Assembly: GCA_963920765.1 (NCBI GenBank)
Contig: OY987244.1
Location: 8,992,501 to 9,056,500, forward strand
Source: Ulota crispa
Taxonomy: Eukaryota; Streptophyta; Bryopsida; Orthotrichales; Orthotrichaceae
Direction: 5' to 3'
Length of the DNA stretch: 64,000 bases
Below the pieces are notes generated by a model, which was not told the origin of the DNA, made no database searches, and worked only from the letters and a program-made list of their open reading frames with translations. Made by a program: the position numbers and the translations under genes. Below, piece after piece: positions 1-12,138 of this stretch; position 1 is the stretch's first letter; each line of letters opens with the position of its first letter.

Positions 1-281
1 ATGCATGGAGGTAAGGAAAATTTTGTTAAAATTGGAAAGCATGAATGGTGTATGTACATTCATCTAAAATTTTACAAATATGAGTTACTTTCATCCAAAA
101 GTTGGCCAAATAGCATGTTTGTCCAAATACAGATTTGGCGATTTCATCCACTTTTTCCCTTAAAAAATTTAGTGTAACAATTGTTACATACATCTCAAGG
201 TAAGATTTGGGCAAAACTTTGCCAAGAAAAAAAACCTTGTCGTGAGGGTGTTGGTGCATGAGCATTTAAAAGTATATTTAA
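1..281. other. AT-rich intergenic sequence
   Basis: No gene, RNA or repeat recognised. The open frames here are short and show no family resemblance. The stretch ends with the TTAA (278-281) that flanks the first piggyBac-like element. Confidence 0.5.
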
Positions 282-1191
282 CCCCTAAAGGACCAAGCAT
301 AGTTTTCACCAATAACTCTTCAAAACTGCCATTTTTAGAGCATCAACCAAATTTGAAAATAAAAACATTTTTATGCATATGTGACCATAGGATCTTGTAA
401 AAGAATGGTTATAGAAGATGTGGAATATTTTTTAGAGTTTTCCACCATGTGGATTGGAAGTTAGAATGGTTTGAATATTCAAAAACATCTTGTGAAAAAC
501 CGGGTAGCTACCCTTCAGAAGGTGAAATTCCTAAGGAAAAAAGGCCATGTGGGTGGTGCTTCTCTAAATTCCTTATTCCACCTTAGTAAAGTACATGCCA
601 AAAAAGTTTCAAATCATTTGGAGTTGCATAACATATGGAAAAAAATTAGTAAGTTAAAAGAAGTAGAGAATGATTCAAAACACTAAATTGTTAAGAATAT
701 AATTATGGAAATGAAAAATGCCAATCCCAATGGTCATAATGTTGTCATAAACAATCTTTATCCTTTGGTTTTGCTTTTTTTTCCAAAATAATGAAAATTG
801 AGTAAAATAAAGGACTTCTAAGTTTATTTTGGAGTAGAGAATCCATAACTACCCGCAAACAAAAAATCCTCATAACTTTCATCTCGTTGATCAAAATGGA
901 ATGATTCAAAGCTTCCTACATTCACATAAATCTCCTAAACCGATATAAATTTTTTTTTGAAAAAATTTACTTTTAAAAGCTGCCCAGGTTGCTCAACAAA
1001 CATAAAAACAACATATTAGGCCATAACTTTCTACTCATAATTCCAAATGTCATGAAATTGAGTGCATATGAAAGATAAACCTTGTCCCCACATTCACTTG
1101 AAACTTCAGCCTAAAATATGAAAAGCTCCAATCACAAGTACCTGCCCAAAATCGCTATGTTTCTACAAAAGGGGGTCTGGTCCTTTAGGGG
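282..1191. mobile_element. PB1, piggyBac-like MITE
   Basis: The left end reads CCCCTAAAGGACCAAGC and the right end is its inverted match, TGGTCCTTTAGGGG. TTAA lies immediately outside on both sides (278-281 and 1192-1195), the target duplication of piggyBac-type transposons. The interior has no coding capacity. After the left end comes the module A signature (TTCACC, then CAAAACTGCCA), and the part from about 690 onward resembles the interior of PB14 at 44760-45000. Length is 910 bp, typical of the family here. Class assignment rests on termini and duplication only. Confidence 0.85.
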
Positions 1192-1220
1192 TTAAATCAT
1201 CCCCTCACTTGGTTGAGTAG

Positions 1221-1841
1221 TACATAACCTACACTAAAATAGTGCATTTAGGTTGCCTTAACGATTAGGTTGCCTTACCTTGGCAAATTACTTCATGATC
1301 CATGACTTGGCCATTTTGAGGCGCTTGCAACTTTCCAAATGTTAAAATTTCACATGGATTACAACTTAGAGGTAGCTAGTTTGTTTTTCCCTAACTACAA
1401 TGTTGTTGCCAAACTTTTTAAACACTGTTTAATGTATTAATTACCAATGAAAATTATTGTAGTACTAATAAATATGTATATAATGTAAAACGCCAAGAAA
1501 CTAGTGTGGGGCAACCTAAATGCACTATGTTGTGTTTAGGTTGCCCCACACTAATTTCTTCACTTCTACACTATATAAATATTTATTGGCACTATAGCAA
1601 TTTTCATCAATAAGTATTAACTACTATAACAAACTAATTTTAAAGGGCTTGGCAATAACAAGGAAGTTGCAAAAAAAACTAACTACTTGCATCTAAGTTG
1701 TAAACCATATGAAATTCTAATATCTAAAGAGTTATATGCACCTCCAAGTGACCAAGCAATAAATCATGAAGTAGTTTTCCAAGATAAAGAAATTTAATTG
1801 TTAAGGCAACCTAGATGCAATATTTAGTGTAAACTACATGT
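1221..1841. mobile_element. Foldback element, about 300-bp arms
   Basis: The two halves are imperfect inverted copies meeting near 1525-1530, where GGGGCAACCTAAATGCAC is followed at once by its inverted copy. The outer ends also match inversely (CACTAAAATAGTGCAT left, ATGCAATATTTAGTGT right). No coding capacity. A single half, without its partner, recurs at 32983-33285. The superfamily is not clear; a TA-type target is possible (TAC at the left edge, GTA at the right). Confidence 0.7.
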
Positions 1842-2115
1842 AAGTAAGGCACAAATGAATGTTCCATACACGTGTACACGTTTGTCCCTACAGCTATTAT
1901 TAGGAATAAATTTAATCCATATGCTCGATAATAACCTCTAACAGTCAACACAAACCATTAATTGTAAACCAAATGAGAAATAAAGTGAGTTAAATAATAG
2001 GATAAATAACGCTATAAGTATCATAATACAACTTATCATTATTAGTTTAGTATACCTTTGAGAAAGAAATTTTAGAAACTTCGTCCATTTTTTTCACCCA
2101 TATATGTATTGTTAA

Positions 2116-3420
2116 CCCCTAAAGGCCCAAGTGGCCCCTCAGAGGCGAAGTGGGGTTTTGGGCATATACTTACAGTTAAACTATTTTGTGTGATTTTTTG
2201 AAGCTAAGCCACACCTACCTGCAAACTAAAACTTCTCATAACTTTCATCTCATCAATCAAAATTGAACAATTCAAAATCCCCATGTATATATAAGTCTGA
2301 GGAACCTATTTCATTTTTTAATTTTTTTTCAATGCAATTTTTAAAGAAGTTTTTGGGCTGCATGTTGTCCCCCGTTTTCTAGAATTTCCTTTTTAACTTC
2401 TCAATAAATGTTGGAATGAAGAAAAAATTAGAAGCCCTCACAGATTTTTGAATTCCCCATCTTCCATAAAAGTCTCAAAAAACCACACAAAGTAGTTTAG
2501 CCGTAGGTACAATTGGGTACCAGCTCCTTACAAATGGCTCATTTGGGCTAGTTTGTTTTTTATATAATACATGGAGTATAATTGGTCCATTTTGGTAGGA
2601 AAAAACATCATTGCATACTTATGCAATATTAAGCAAATAAACCAAATTTCTGTTCCTAAAAACCAAAACTCCATTTTTGGTGAATTGTTTTGTAAAACAT
2701 TCATGGTTTTACATGATAATTTATTGAGAAATATTGGTGATGAATTTTTGAGATTTGATTCTATGAATATGCAGGAAACATCCATATACACATCTTTCAT
2801 GCTAAAAAACCCCCTTAAGTAACAAAAACTTTACCATCAAAAGATTCAATGAAACTTGCGATAGGCCTAAATTTTGTAAAATACATATTTTTCTATGAAA
2901 ATCAAAATTTGTTGTTTGATTCAAATATTGTAACTAAGTTTGTATCTCTAAACATCAAATTTTGTTTACTTGATGAAAAGCTAGTTAAAAAACAAAAATA
3001 TATATTTTACAAATTTGGGCCTGTCACAAGTTTCATTGAATCTTAAGTTTTTGTTACTTAAGGGGGTTCTTTTTAGCATGAAAGATATGCATATGGATGT
3101 TTCCTACATATCCATGGAATCAAAGCTCAAAAATTCATCACCAATATTTTTCAATAAAGTATCATGTAAAACCATGAATTTCTTACAAAACAATTCACCA
3201 AAAATGAAGTTTTGATTTTTACGAATTCAAATTTGGTGTACTTGCTTTATATTGCATAAGCATGCAATGATAATTTTTCCTACCAAAATGGACCAATTAT
3301 ACTCCATGTTTATATAAAAAAATTAGCTGATCCAAAAGAGCAATTTGTAAGGAGCCGGTATGCGACTGTACATGCCCGAAACCTCACTTGGCCCCCAAGG
3401 GCCACTTGGGCCTTTACGGG
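2116..3420. mobile_element. PB2, palindromic piggyBac-like element
   Basis: Termini CCCCTAAAGGCCCAAGTGG and CCACTTGGGCCTTTACGGG lie between TTAA copies at 2112-2115 and 3421-3424. It is the longest copy (1305 bp) and has module B-like sequence at both ends (TTTTGGGCATATAC left, TACATGCCCGAAA right). From about 2565 to 3310 the interior is a foldback: the left arm around 2570-2840 returns inverted at about 3030-3305, and the loop at 2850-3045 is itself partly self-complementary. The short open frames on both strands here are mirror images caused by the palindrome, not genes. Confidence 0.85.
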
Positions 3421-3424
3421 TTAA

Positions 3425-5110
3425 GGTTGAAACTCAAGTAACTTTCTCCATATCTTTTTGAGTAAATCTTATGCAAAATTCTATGGTTAGATTTGTAAAA
3501 GATAAGAGAGAATTGTTCTTGGGTTTAAATGACTACGAATGACAATTTTGAGTATTTTTTGAGAAAAGAAATGATCTTGATTCATTAGAGGTTAAGTAGA
3601 GGAACTTTCTCAATGTGAGTTTGGAGGGATTTCCTTTGTGATGATGTTTATGTTTGGATTGCTTTTCAACAAGCTTCTTTTCTTTACTATTGTCTTTTAG
3701 AACCATTCAACATTCTCTCATAAACCAAAGGAGTTTGAGTGGATGAAGTATAAAACACAATTATGCATAATAAGAAAGTATTGGGAAAGTTCTATCAATA
3801 TGAATGGCCTTTTACTGTAAAATCACGGTTGTTTGTGTGTACATTTATAAGTACAAATACTTCCAAATCCATTTAATAGCACATTTTATATTTACAAATT
3901 CTCGCATATCCTTGAATTCTGTTCTACTGAATATAAAACTGATCATGTAACTTATGAGTAAGAGTACTTGTGAAAATGTGCTTTGAAGCTCATTTGTATC
4001 CAAGATAGTGTTGTTTGACACAGCTGAAAGTATTAATAAAACATACAACACACGTCGTTATACAAGGTTTTGACGTGATTTTCAAGTAGTTGCAAAAACA
4101 CTAGTTAAATTTTTACTTCCAAGAATTAATCTTTCAATTCCTTGAAGACCATGGAGTAATCAAATACCCAAACATGCAAATATGTTTTATACAGTGCACT
4201 CTAACTGAACAATTTATTAGTAACTTTCAATCAAAAGTCTCAAATAATGATCTACGGAGACTACAGACCATATCTATAAGGCTAAATTTACCATGTAATC
4301 TACAAACAAAAAATTAAACTAACCATCCAAAATTCCTTCTATAATTGATTTTGGATAAAATTTATACATGAATTTCCATAAGGGCTTTTTCTTGTGATTT
4401 ATGATATAATATTCTAAATGTCTCACGTCTTAAGATAACAAAAACTCATGCTTATTTTTTGAAGTCAAACTTTTAGAATCATTTTTTGAACTAGAATCAC
4501 TAATGCTTAAGACTTGTGTTCTTTGAATCAAAAAATAGTTACAAAGGTAAGCTTAGGAAATCTACTATATCTTATAATGTTAAAAGAACAATATAAGAAT
4601 TATACAACATGTGGATGGATGAAAAAATAATATTTTGTATGCATGAAGTCTGCCTTTATTCATTCATTGTTCATAAATTGAACACCTTATTTTTAACCAT
4701 CCAAAAGTGCAATCAACCGTAAATGGATTGATGAGTTATTTCAAACCTTTGTCACTCACAATCCAAAACATTTTCTTAGTGTGGTTTTTCTTTCTGCAAA
4801 CACTTAGATAATATACTTTTTCGACATATTGGCTTGATCCAACATCGTTAGAATGTGCAATTTAGTAAAAGTATTGAAATTAAAATACGTGATTTTTTTC
4901 TTACATCAAATTTTTTACTTTGAAAATGTCCTTGTAAAAATGAACTCATAGAAATTATACTATGAATTGAAGGAAAAAATGTCGGAAAAGCACAACAAGG
5001 ATTTTGCCACATTCAGTATCCTTTTCAACAAGTTCCAAATTCATCAATAGTTTGTTTGTAATCAAGCTTAGAAAGTTTTGAGATTTGAAGTTTCAAAACT
5101 CGTCTTGATA
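3425..5110. other. AT-rich intergenic sequence
   Basis: No gene or delimited element recognised. The short minus-strand open frame at 3845-4051 has no recognisable family. The stretch ends at a tandem repeat. Confidence 0.5.
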
Positions 5111-5251
5111 TAAGAGTGATAGTATTGGTATAAATGACCAATTGAATATGATTTATATAAGAGTGATAGTATTGGTATAAATGACCAATTGAATATGATT
5201 TATATAAGAGTGATAGTATTGGTATAAATGACCAATTGAATATGATTTATA
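5111..5251. repeat. 47-bp tandem repeat, three copies
   Basis: The unit beginning TAAGAGTGATAGTATTGG starts at 5111, 5158 and 5205, a spacing of exactly 47 bases, and the three copies look identical. Such identity suggests a recent duplication by slippage or unequal exchange. No coding role is apparent. Confidence 0.95.
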
Positions 5252-5348
5252 TTTCCAATCTACAACTCTAACCAACCTGCCAAGTCCAAATTATTTATGT
5301 TACATTTTATGGTAGATCTTTATAATTCTTCAAAGCTGGAAGGGTTAA

Positions 5349-6267
5349 CCCGTAAAGGATCAAACTGCATTTTTTTTTTTTTTGGCAACATAGCAATCTT
5401 GGGCAAGTTAGTACTTCTAGAATAATAAATACATTCTCACAAAAAATTTAGAGGATGTGTCTTCAAGGAGTAGCTTTCCAATGCAACAATTTTCAAACCA
5501 TTGGGATTTGTTGAAAAAATGTGATGATGGAATATGTACTTATGTTTGTTTGTTAGGCAAGATGGGCAAAATTGTTTACACTGGAGCTGAAATTTTGGGA
5601 TCTTGCCCAACGGTTGAGAGGCAAAGACATTTCCTTGTCAGATTTGGCACAACCTCATTCCATGAAGGCAATTGTTTTTGCTTACTGCCCCTTACTTCTC
5701 CTTTATTGGAAGAAGGCCCTATATTGATCAAGCTTGTCAAAGCCATAGTCTTGGTCAATTTCCTTTTTCTTCCCTCATTTGAAGCTAGCTAAAATCTAAA
5801 ACCCCACTATTCACATTTTGAAAAGATTAGTATAAGTGAAAGTTAAAAATTGTTGAAAAAACAGCTTTGCATGAGAATTTTCTTGAAGCTGGTTTCATAT
5901 TCTAAAATTTTAGTATGTGTTTGCCAATTCAAAATATTGTGAAACTTTTTGGACATATGGCTAGCTCTATCACACGCATCAATCTAGAGGAGTTCAAGCA
6001 AAAAAGTGATATTAGCTAGTGGTAAAGCTTTCCCAAATTAGAGCTACCAAGAAAAAATATTTGTCACTTCAAACTTTATAATCTCACAATTTGTACAATA
6101 AATATCTTTCATCTTTTCACTACATCACAATAAAATAGTCTAATACTACATCCTACAATAAATCACACCAAGATTATTATTATTTTATTTGCCTTTGCCA
6201 TCAAAACGACCCATTTTGAGTGATTTTTCGGCGAAACATAATCAAAGAATCTTAGGGGGTAGGGGTG
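5349..6267. mobile_element. PB3, degraded piggyBac-like MITE
   Basis: The left end CCCGTAAAGGATCAAAC follows TTAA at 5345-5348. The right end is decayed (GGGGGTAGGGGTG before TTAA at 6268-6271), but module A sequence is recognisable just inside it as the inverted form of ATCACTCAAAATGG at about 6210-6225. The 111-residue frame at 5457-5792 lies inside and resembles no family I know. Left edge firm, right edge moderately sure. Confidence 0.6.
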
Positions 6268-6271
6268 TTAA

Positions 6272-8096
6272 ATAGCCAATAAAATGCACCCAAATTCTAC
6301 CAAAGTGTCGTCATGGGGTGCAGGTACAACCATGATAGTGTACACCACCAACTGCGAAGTACTTTGCAAGTGCTCCAGTTGAACAGGCTAACGTAGGCAA
6401 ATCCATCAGCAACCACCTCCTAATATCGCACTCTAGTTTTTGGCTGTTCTGCACCCATTGTTGAACCTAAAGTGGAACACTAAATGTCACTTGCACAAGC
6501 AAATCCTGCCACATGTTAACTGCTAAATTGCTTTGAGGCAGTTGGGATTGGGACCACCCTCTGCATTTATAGGAACACACTCAAGCACTTCCAAGGGTAA
6601 TTTAGAGTTATCTATAAGATCCTTGGAGCTGCAACTTTGCCATTTAATATAGAACATTCTACAATACTTATTTCCACAAAAATTACGTTCCTTGATAGCT
6701 TGTTGAAAAACTAACCCTACGGGTTTTTTTTTGAAATTTTCCAAGACCTTGAGGTGCCCAAAACCTTAAAAGGTCGGGTATGGGTATGCCTACCTTAGTC
6801 AGTTGCTGAAACAAACCTTTTGTTCTGTCAACCCATGGTAGGAAACTTGGCAGTGTCTCAGTGGGCCCAAAACGGTGGCCCTGCAAACCTTATGATACAA
6901 TAACCTAAGCTTACCCTGTTGTCAAATTGAAGATGTTGAAAACAAGCAGCTACACTACAATTGGCTATGTCCCTATATCACATTGGCTTAATTGATTTTT
7001 GAGTAACGTTCTTTGGGCACTCCGCACCTTTATTTGCTAAATTTGACTCTCTAAGTTTTTACATCTGTTTTTGAAAAGTTCTCAAAAAAAAAAACCTCCT
7101 ATCTTTGTTTTTCAAAAGTGTTACATAAATAGTCAATTGATCAATCATCAAGTGGAGTATAGGATAAAGCTCACTAAACTTAAGATTTCAAGAGTCATTA
7201 CTTGACATGTTTGGTTTGAGTGTCAAGAGAACATTTTGAGGGGCATGAAGCACTTATAATCCAAGTTTTGCAAGTGTCAGAACCTTTTGAATGTAATGGT
7301 GCGGATTCTCTGATCCTAATTAAACATTTTTTATGACTTCTTCCTTGCACTTCATAGTCAAGATAGATATATTGCTATTTTGTGTTTATGATATTGTCTT
7401 TTTAATAAAAAAGACATGGATTCCATAAACGTATAACAACAATAGACATGCCTACAAGCACCTTCATTCAAACACCCTACAAAAAATCCTTGCATTGCAT
7501 TGGAATATCAAGAGTGAGGTAGCAAGGACCTCTTGTTTTTGGCTTGTTTGCCAACTTCATGGACCCAATGCTTAAATGTGAAGAGGAACCCTAAAGCAAT
7601 CTTACACCTTTGTTTATACCAATGTGGCCCAATAAGAAAACAAGCGCATTGCTTTTGACCACCATGGTGCATCTAAACAAAGGAGACAATGGTTGTTGCT
7701 GCTAGTACAAGAGAATCTTGTACATGTTGTGTTTCCTTGCAAACTCTACATATTTCCAAAAACCGCATCTCAAGAGAAGCAATATAACTAGGCCGCAATC
7801 TATATGATGAGTCTAGCAACTACATAGGATCATTACTTAATTCACAACCAAGTCCTTATCCCAACAAAGTCCTTTTTGAGTTGCACAACAACTTAACTAA
7901 GGATGCCATAAGCATTGTTGTTCACAAATGTGACTAAATCCAATTAAAAAATCTAATATTTTTTTGGTACCAAAAGATGTAAGTATCATCGTCTGAAATT
8001 TGAAAACTTTAGCACATTAAGCAATGTTTCAACCACTTGAGGTGTAAGCATGAAAATATGTTTTTGGAGTTAAGGTTGGGTGCTTTATTTGCTCTC
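6272..8096. other. Intergenic sequence, nothing recognised
   Basis: Somewhat less AT-rich around 6300-6950 and 7480-7900, but no frame shows a protein family, no splice-consistent gene could be built, and no terminal repeat is visible. It may be decayed transposon sequence. Confidence 0.4.
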
Positions 8097-8276
8097 ATGC
8101 TCTAATTGCGTTCGGCCCTAGGAACGAGAGACATTTTAAATGAAATATCTATGACTATCATTGATGAGTTAGGTAAGCTTAGCATATTGCTAGGCCTACC
8201 TAAATCATCAATGACAGTCATAGATATTTCATCTAATATGTTTTTTGTTCCTAGAGCCGAACGCAATTAGAGTATG
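8097..8276. mobile_element. Small foldback element
   Basis: A near-perfect inverted repeat of about 85-base arms. The left edge CATGCTCTAATTGCGTTCGG is mirrored by CCGAACGCAATTAGAGTATG at the right edge, with the turn near 8185-8190. It could be a MITE reduced to its inverted repeats. The DNA would fold into a long hairpin. No target duplication could be defined with confidence. Confidence 0.75.
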
Positions 8277-9697
8277 AATGCAATTATAGCACACTACCTT
8301 ATTACTAAGGATGTACTCAATCTGGATGGGAGGAGGGTAGATTATGTTACAATGGATGTGGGTTCAATTGCTAAGGGAGAAAATTGTCCTCACTTTAGCC
8401 GCAAAGTCAAACAAGAAATTCACAGCCTTGGCACAAGAGCACTCCTTGTCAGCACTTAGAGAAAATTCACAAAGCTTGGAGAGCTAGTTGCTATTAGTTT
8501 GGTTGGAAGTGCGCCTTTTGCAATTCTTCCATCTCTCTTGTGATTAGCCTCCCCAACCATGCATTCCCATGTCTCTAGAAAGTCAGTTGTGCAATAGGGC
8601 TGCAAACTCTTGGAAGAGATCATTACAAAAATTGCACACATAACAAAGCCCTATTTTTGCCATTTCCAAGACTCTTACTTGTGCCTTGATTGAGAGCATC
8701 ATCAACCCAAAACATGGACTAGAACTGTAACTTCATTTCTATTGGTGAAGGCCAATTGTGTGGGAGAATGAGGTACTTTTAAGGCTCCTACACAACCACA
8801 ACAACATATAACTAGGAGAAAGTCTTGTTAAAACGACCTCCTTGGATGGCAGATTTGCTCATTTCCAAATACCTTGGAACTTCTACTACATTTGTTGCTA
8901 AAATGTCAAGTTGCTTGCAATAGCATGCAAATTTTCCGTAACAACTTGCAAGTGCTAACAAGTGACTCTCTCATGTGCTTGAATCAAGAAATGCGACAAG
9001 AGTGGGAGATCTGTCTAAACTGGATTGCAAAATTAGGGGACTGGTAGCTGAGCAGGAGCTGCCAGTTCCCAATCCCGAACCCGGTGTACTGGTTGATGAT
9101 GCTCTGAGGACGCCCTAAGGATGTGGATATTATCATGATTCATGTTGTTTGTACAAGGCAATGGATCCATGGTAACGCTGACTGGTAATGTACTCAATGC
9201 ACGGCCTTGGGTTGCAGGAAAGGTATTAGATATTTCCTGTAAAAGCTCTGTACAAACTTCTACTCTTTTGGAGGTCATTGTAGCGCACACCCACTTCTTT
9301 ACAACATGTTTCATCTCGGCAATTGGTGTAAAGCAATCTAAAAATAGAAAAAGAAAAAGATGCACTCTTTCTAGTGTAACAGTTTTGAATGGAAGTTGAA
9401 AAGCAACAGACCTAGACCTCTTTTGGGTAGTGGGTTCAAGACCTAAATAGTCCAGTCTTGTGTGTTCAGAACATGACACCTGGAATTTGTCTCGTTAAAT
9501 GTGCACATTTTGAAACCTTTTTTGAAAGTGTCTTTGGTAATTAGTACAAATGGATGTCATTAGTTGCAAGGAACCAGCCAGTTACTTTAGGAGTGTTTTG
9601 TGAACTAAGTTGGCTTAATTACATGAGGGTTAGAGGGTACTTTATTCTTTACTTAGAGTGAACTCTACCACAAGTACATGCTCACTCATATATTGAC
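8277..9697. other. Intergenic sequence, nothing recognised
   Basis: Contains a 148-residue minus-strand frame (9479-9033) opposed by an 85-residue frame on the plus strand. Neither has recognisable motifs. I see no terminal repeats and no retroelement signature. Confidence 0.4.
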
Positions 9698-9699
9698 TA

Positions 9700-10004
9700 A
9701 GGTAGCCACACCCATAACCGTCACTGTACCCATAACCATCACCTCTAAAATCTTGAAAAATTTGTAGAAATAAATAGATGTAATTACAAGAATGTACAAC
9801 ATGTGAACATGAAACCTTAATGTTGGTTATGGGTGCAATGGTAGTTTGCTTTTTAAAAATTCACAACTTATTCTCATAATATCCAAATAATACATTCAAA
9901 AGTGCAAACTTATTATTTTTTTGATGACCCTATAATTTGCTAGATATTTATTAATAATCATCATGTTCAAAACCCTTAGTTTGACAGTTATGGGTGCTGC
10001 TACC
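9700..10004. mobile_element. TA-flanked MITE, AGGTAG family copy 1
   Basis: Begins AGGTAGCCACACCCATAAC and ends GTTATGGGTGCTGCTACCT, with TA on both sides (9698-9699, 10005-10006). Its interior closely matches the element at 43503-43815: both contain AATAGATGTAATTACAAG and ACATGTGAACATGAAACCTT. It is 305 bp and has no coding capacity. The TA duplication suggests a Tc1/mariner-type origin, but the termini are not those of Stowaway. Confidence 0.75.
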
Positions 10005-10006
10005 TT

Positions 10007-10398
10007 AAAGCAAGCACTAACTCTCCTACGTAAAAGAGAAACAAACACGTGATAAGCCAAAAACTAAGAGTCTTTACTTGTGAAGATCAAATTGAAGACA
10101 AAAACGTTTGAGATTTAGTTGGAAATCCACAATTGAACTACAAGATTATATATAAAATTGAAGGAAACAGATTGCAATACTAGGCAGTAAAAATTTGACC
10201 CATTGAAACCGTACCTCTTTGGGGAAAATTTGTGTATGATCATGCAATTGTGCTCAAAAGAGGAATTCATATCTTGCAATAAAAATTTCATGACAAACAG
10301 GGAAAAACTAGGTGGAAAAAAGCCCCAACTTTTTATAAGATTGTTTGACACTTTGATGTGTTTGTTTGATGTGAGTAGAGCATACTAAATTTTAATAC
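10007..10398. other. AT-rich intergenic spacer
   Basis: Spacer between two elements. Short frames on both strands lack any recognisable family. Confidence 0.45.
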
Positions 10399-10402
10399 TT
10401 AA

Positions 10403-11256
10403 CCCTTAAAGGTCCGCGCATCCACTTTTTGGATGCACCTTGGTCAACCTTGATTGTAATTTTTAAAATATCCATTTTTGGTATGTGGTTCAAACTAATA
10501 AAATGAAACTTGACAAGTTTTCTTTTTATTCCATTTAATTTTTTTGAAAAATGTCAAAAACTGCATGAGTTATTTCCTTTAAAATCTCCAAGTGTTAGAA
10601 TCCAAATAACATAATATGGTGTGTTTTTCATTCATATTTTTGACTCTCTAAATACATTTTAAATTTAAACTACAAAACTATGTTTCTCATTCTACCATTC
10701 ATTTATGGTAGAAATTATAGATTTTTTAAATATATATTCTAATTGATATTATTTTATTTCCACATTTAGCTTTAAAAAATCACAATAATTTGAAATTTTC
10801 ATCAAATTTATCAAAAATGTTATTGTAAATAGAAAATGAATGTGTCTTCCAGCAAAAAATATCAAAATTTTATAAATTAATTAAATATAAGAATAAACTT
10901 GGTTTAATAGTCATATTTAACTTTGAATTATTTGTTGTGGCTGTTTTGGGTGTAAAAAATAAAAGAACCAATTAATTTTTTTTCATGTTGATCTTTAATG
11001 TTGCTTCTACCTTTTGAAAAAAATTCAAGTAATTTGGATTTTTTTGCTATTTTAATTTATTTATGTTCATTTTTTGAAAAAAAAATGATAATAATTAAAA
11101 AACTTGATGAAAAAACTTGAAATTTCTTGCAGTGATATATCATTCATAGTTTCTAGCAAGAAAAATATAAATTTCTTGTTAAACACATTTTAACAGACAG
11201 AATTGAGCTTAGACATGAAGTTTGACCATTTCAAAATAGATCAAGTCCTTTAGGGG
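10403..11256. mobile_element. PB4, piggyBac-like MITE
   Basis: Termini CCCTTAAAGGTCC and TCAAGTCCTTTAGGGG lie between TTAA at 10399-10402 and 11257-11260. A hairpin sits just inside the left end: GCATCCA (10418-10424) pairs with TGGATGC (10430-10436). The interior is very AT-rich and non-coding. Only 20 bases separate it from PB5. Confidence 0.85.
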
Positions 11257-11280
11257 TTAAAGTGTAACAAGGAGTATTAA

Positions 11281-12134
11281 CCCCTAAAGGACCATTGTCC
11301 CTTTGGGGGACAAATGGGATTTTGGGCAGGTACCTACGGCCTCAATTTTTGTCTTAATTTTTTGAAACTTTTTTTGTTTATGCCCAAATAAGTACAAATT
11401 TGGGGACTAGGGGCAGCAAAAAAAATTCTTATAAAAACTTGAAATAAAAATTTAATATTTTTTTCTTATAGATTATATCTTTTTGTATGCCTGAAGCTTT
11501 GAATCATTCCATTTGGAGTAGTTATGAGAAAGTTATGGACAATCTTGTTTTTCAGGCAACTCAAGTATCTTCTTGAAAAATAACTTATAAACTTCATTTT
11601 TGAATGCACGTTTAACATTTTTTCAAAAAAATCTGTTGGAGAGGGTGAAGTTTGCTTTCTAGAACAATCTCACCATTGGAATTATTGCGTTTCAATTCCA
11701 TTGCAGGGTTATTAGCAATTTAAGTTTTTGTTCAATCTCATACCTTCTTCTACCTAATGTTTTTTTAAAGAATGAAAATTATGTATTCTTTTTTGAAATT
11801 TTTTTCCAAGATTCCCAACTTAACTTCCCACCATGAAAAAATAGAATTCCAAACTCTATAGTGCAAAAATTTTAAGCTAAAAATGTTCAAAGTTAAAAAA
11901 TCTAGTCAAGCAAGGTGCAAAAAAAGTTGTTTTTTACTTTTTAAATGCAAATATCTTCCAATCTATGGGGTCAAAGTTCTTGAGTTTTGTATGACACATT
12001 CTTGTAGTGGTCTAGCACAAGATCCTACAATCAGATATGCAAAATGCGTGATTTTCAAACTTTTTTACTTTTTGCCATAGAGGTGGCAATTTTGAGTGTC
12101 TTTTGACAAGAAAAAGGCCATGGTCCTTTAGGGG
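11281..12134. mobile_element. PB5, piggyBac-like MITE, intact termini
   Basis: One of the best preserved copies: CCCCTAAAGGACCATTGTCC at the left and ATGGTCCTTTAGGGG at the right, with TTAA at 11277-11280 and 12135-12138. The left (B) end carries the subterminal hairpin CCATTGTCC / GGACAAATGG followed by GATTTTGGGCAGG; the right (A) end carries the inverted AAAATTGCC motif. Nearly the whole right two-thirds matches PB17 (51557-52472). The 65-residue frame at 11883-12080 is inside and non-coding in appearance. Confidence 0.9.
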
Positions 12135-12138
12135 TTAA

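Noticed and set aside
5457..5792. 111-residue plus-strand frame
   Set aside because: Lies inside PB3 and has no family resemblance.
9033..9479. 148-residue minus-strand frame
   Set aside because: No recognisable domain, opposed by another frame, and no splice or promoter context.
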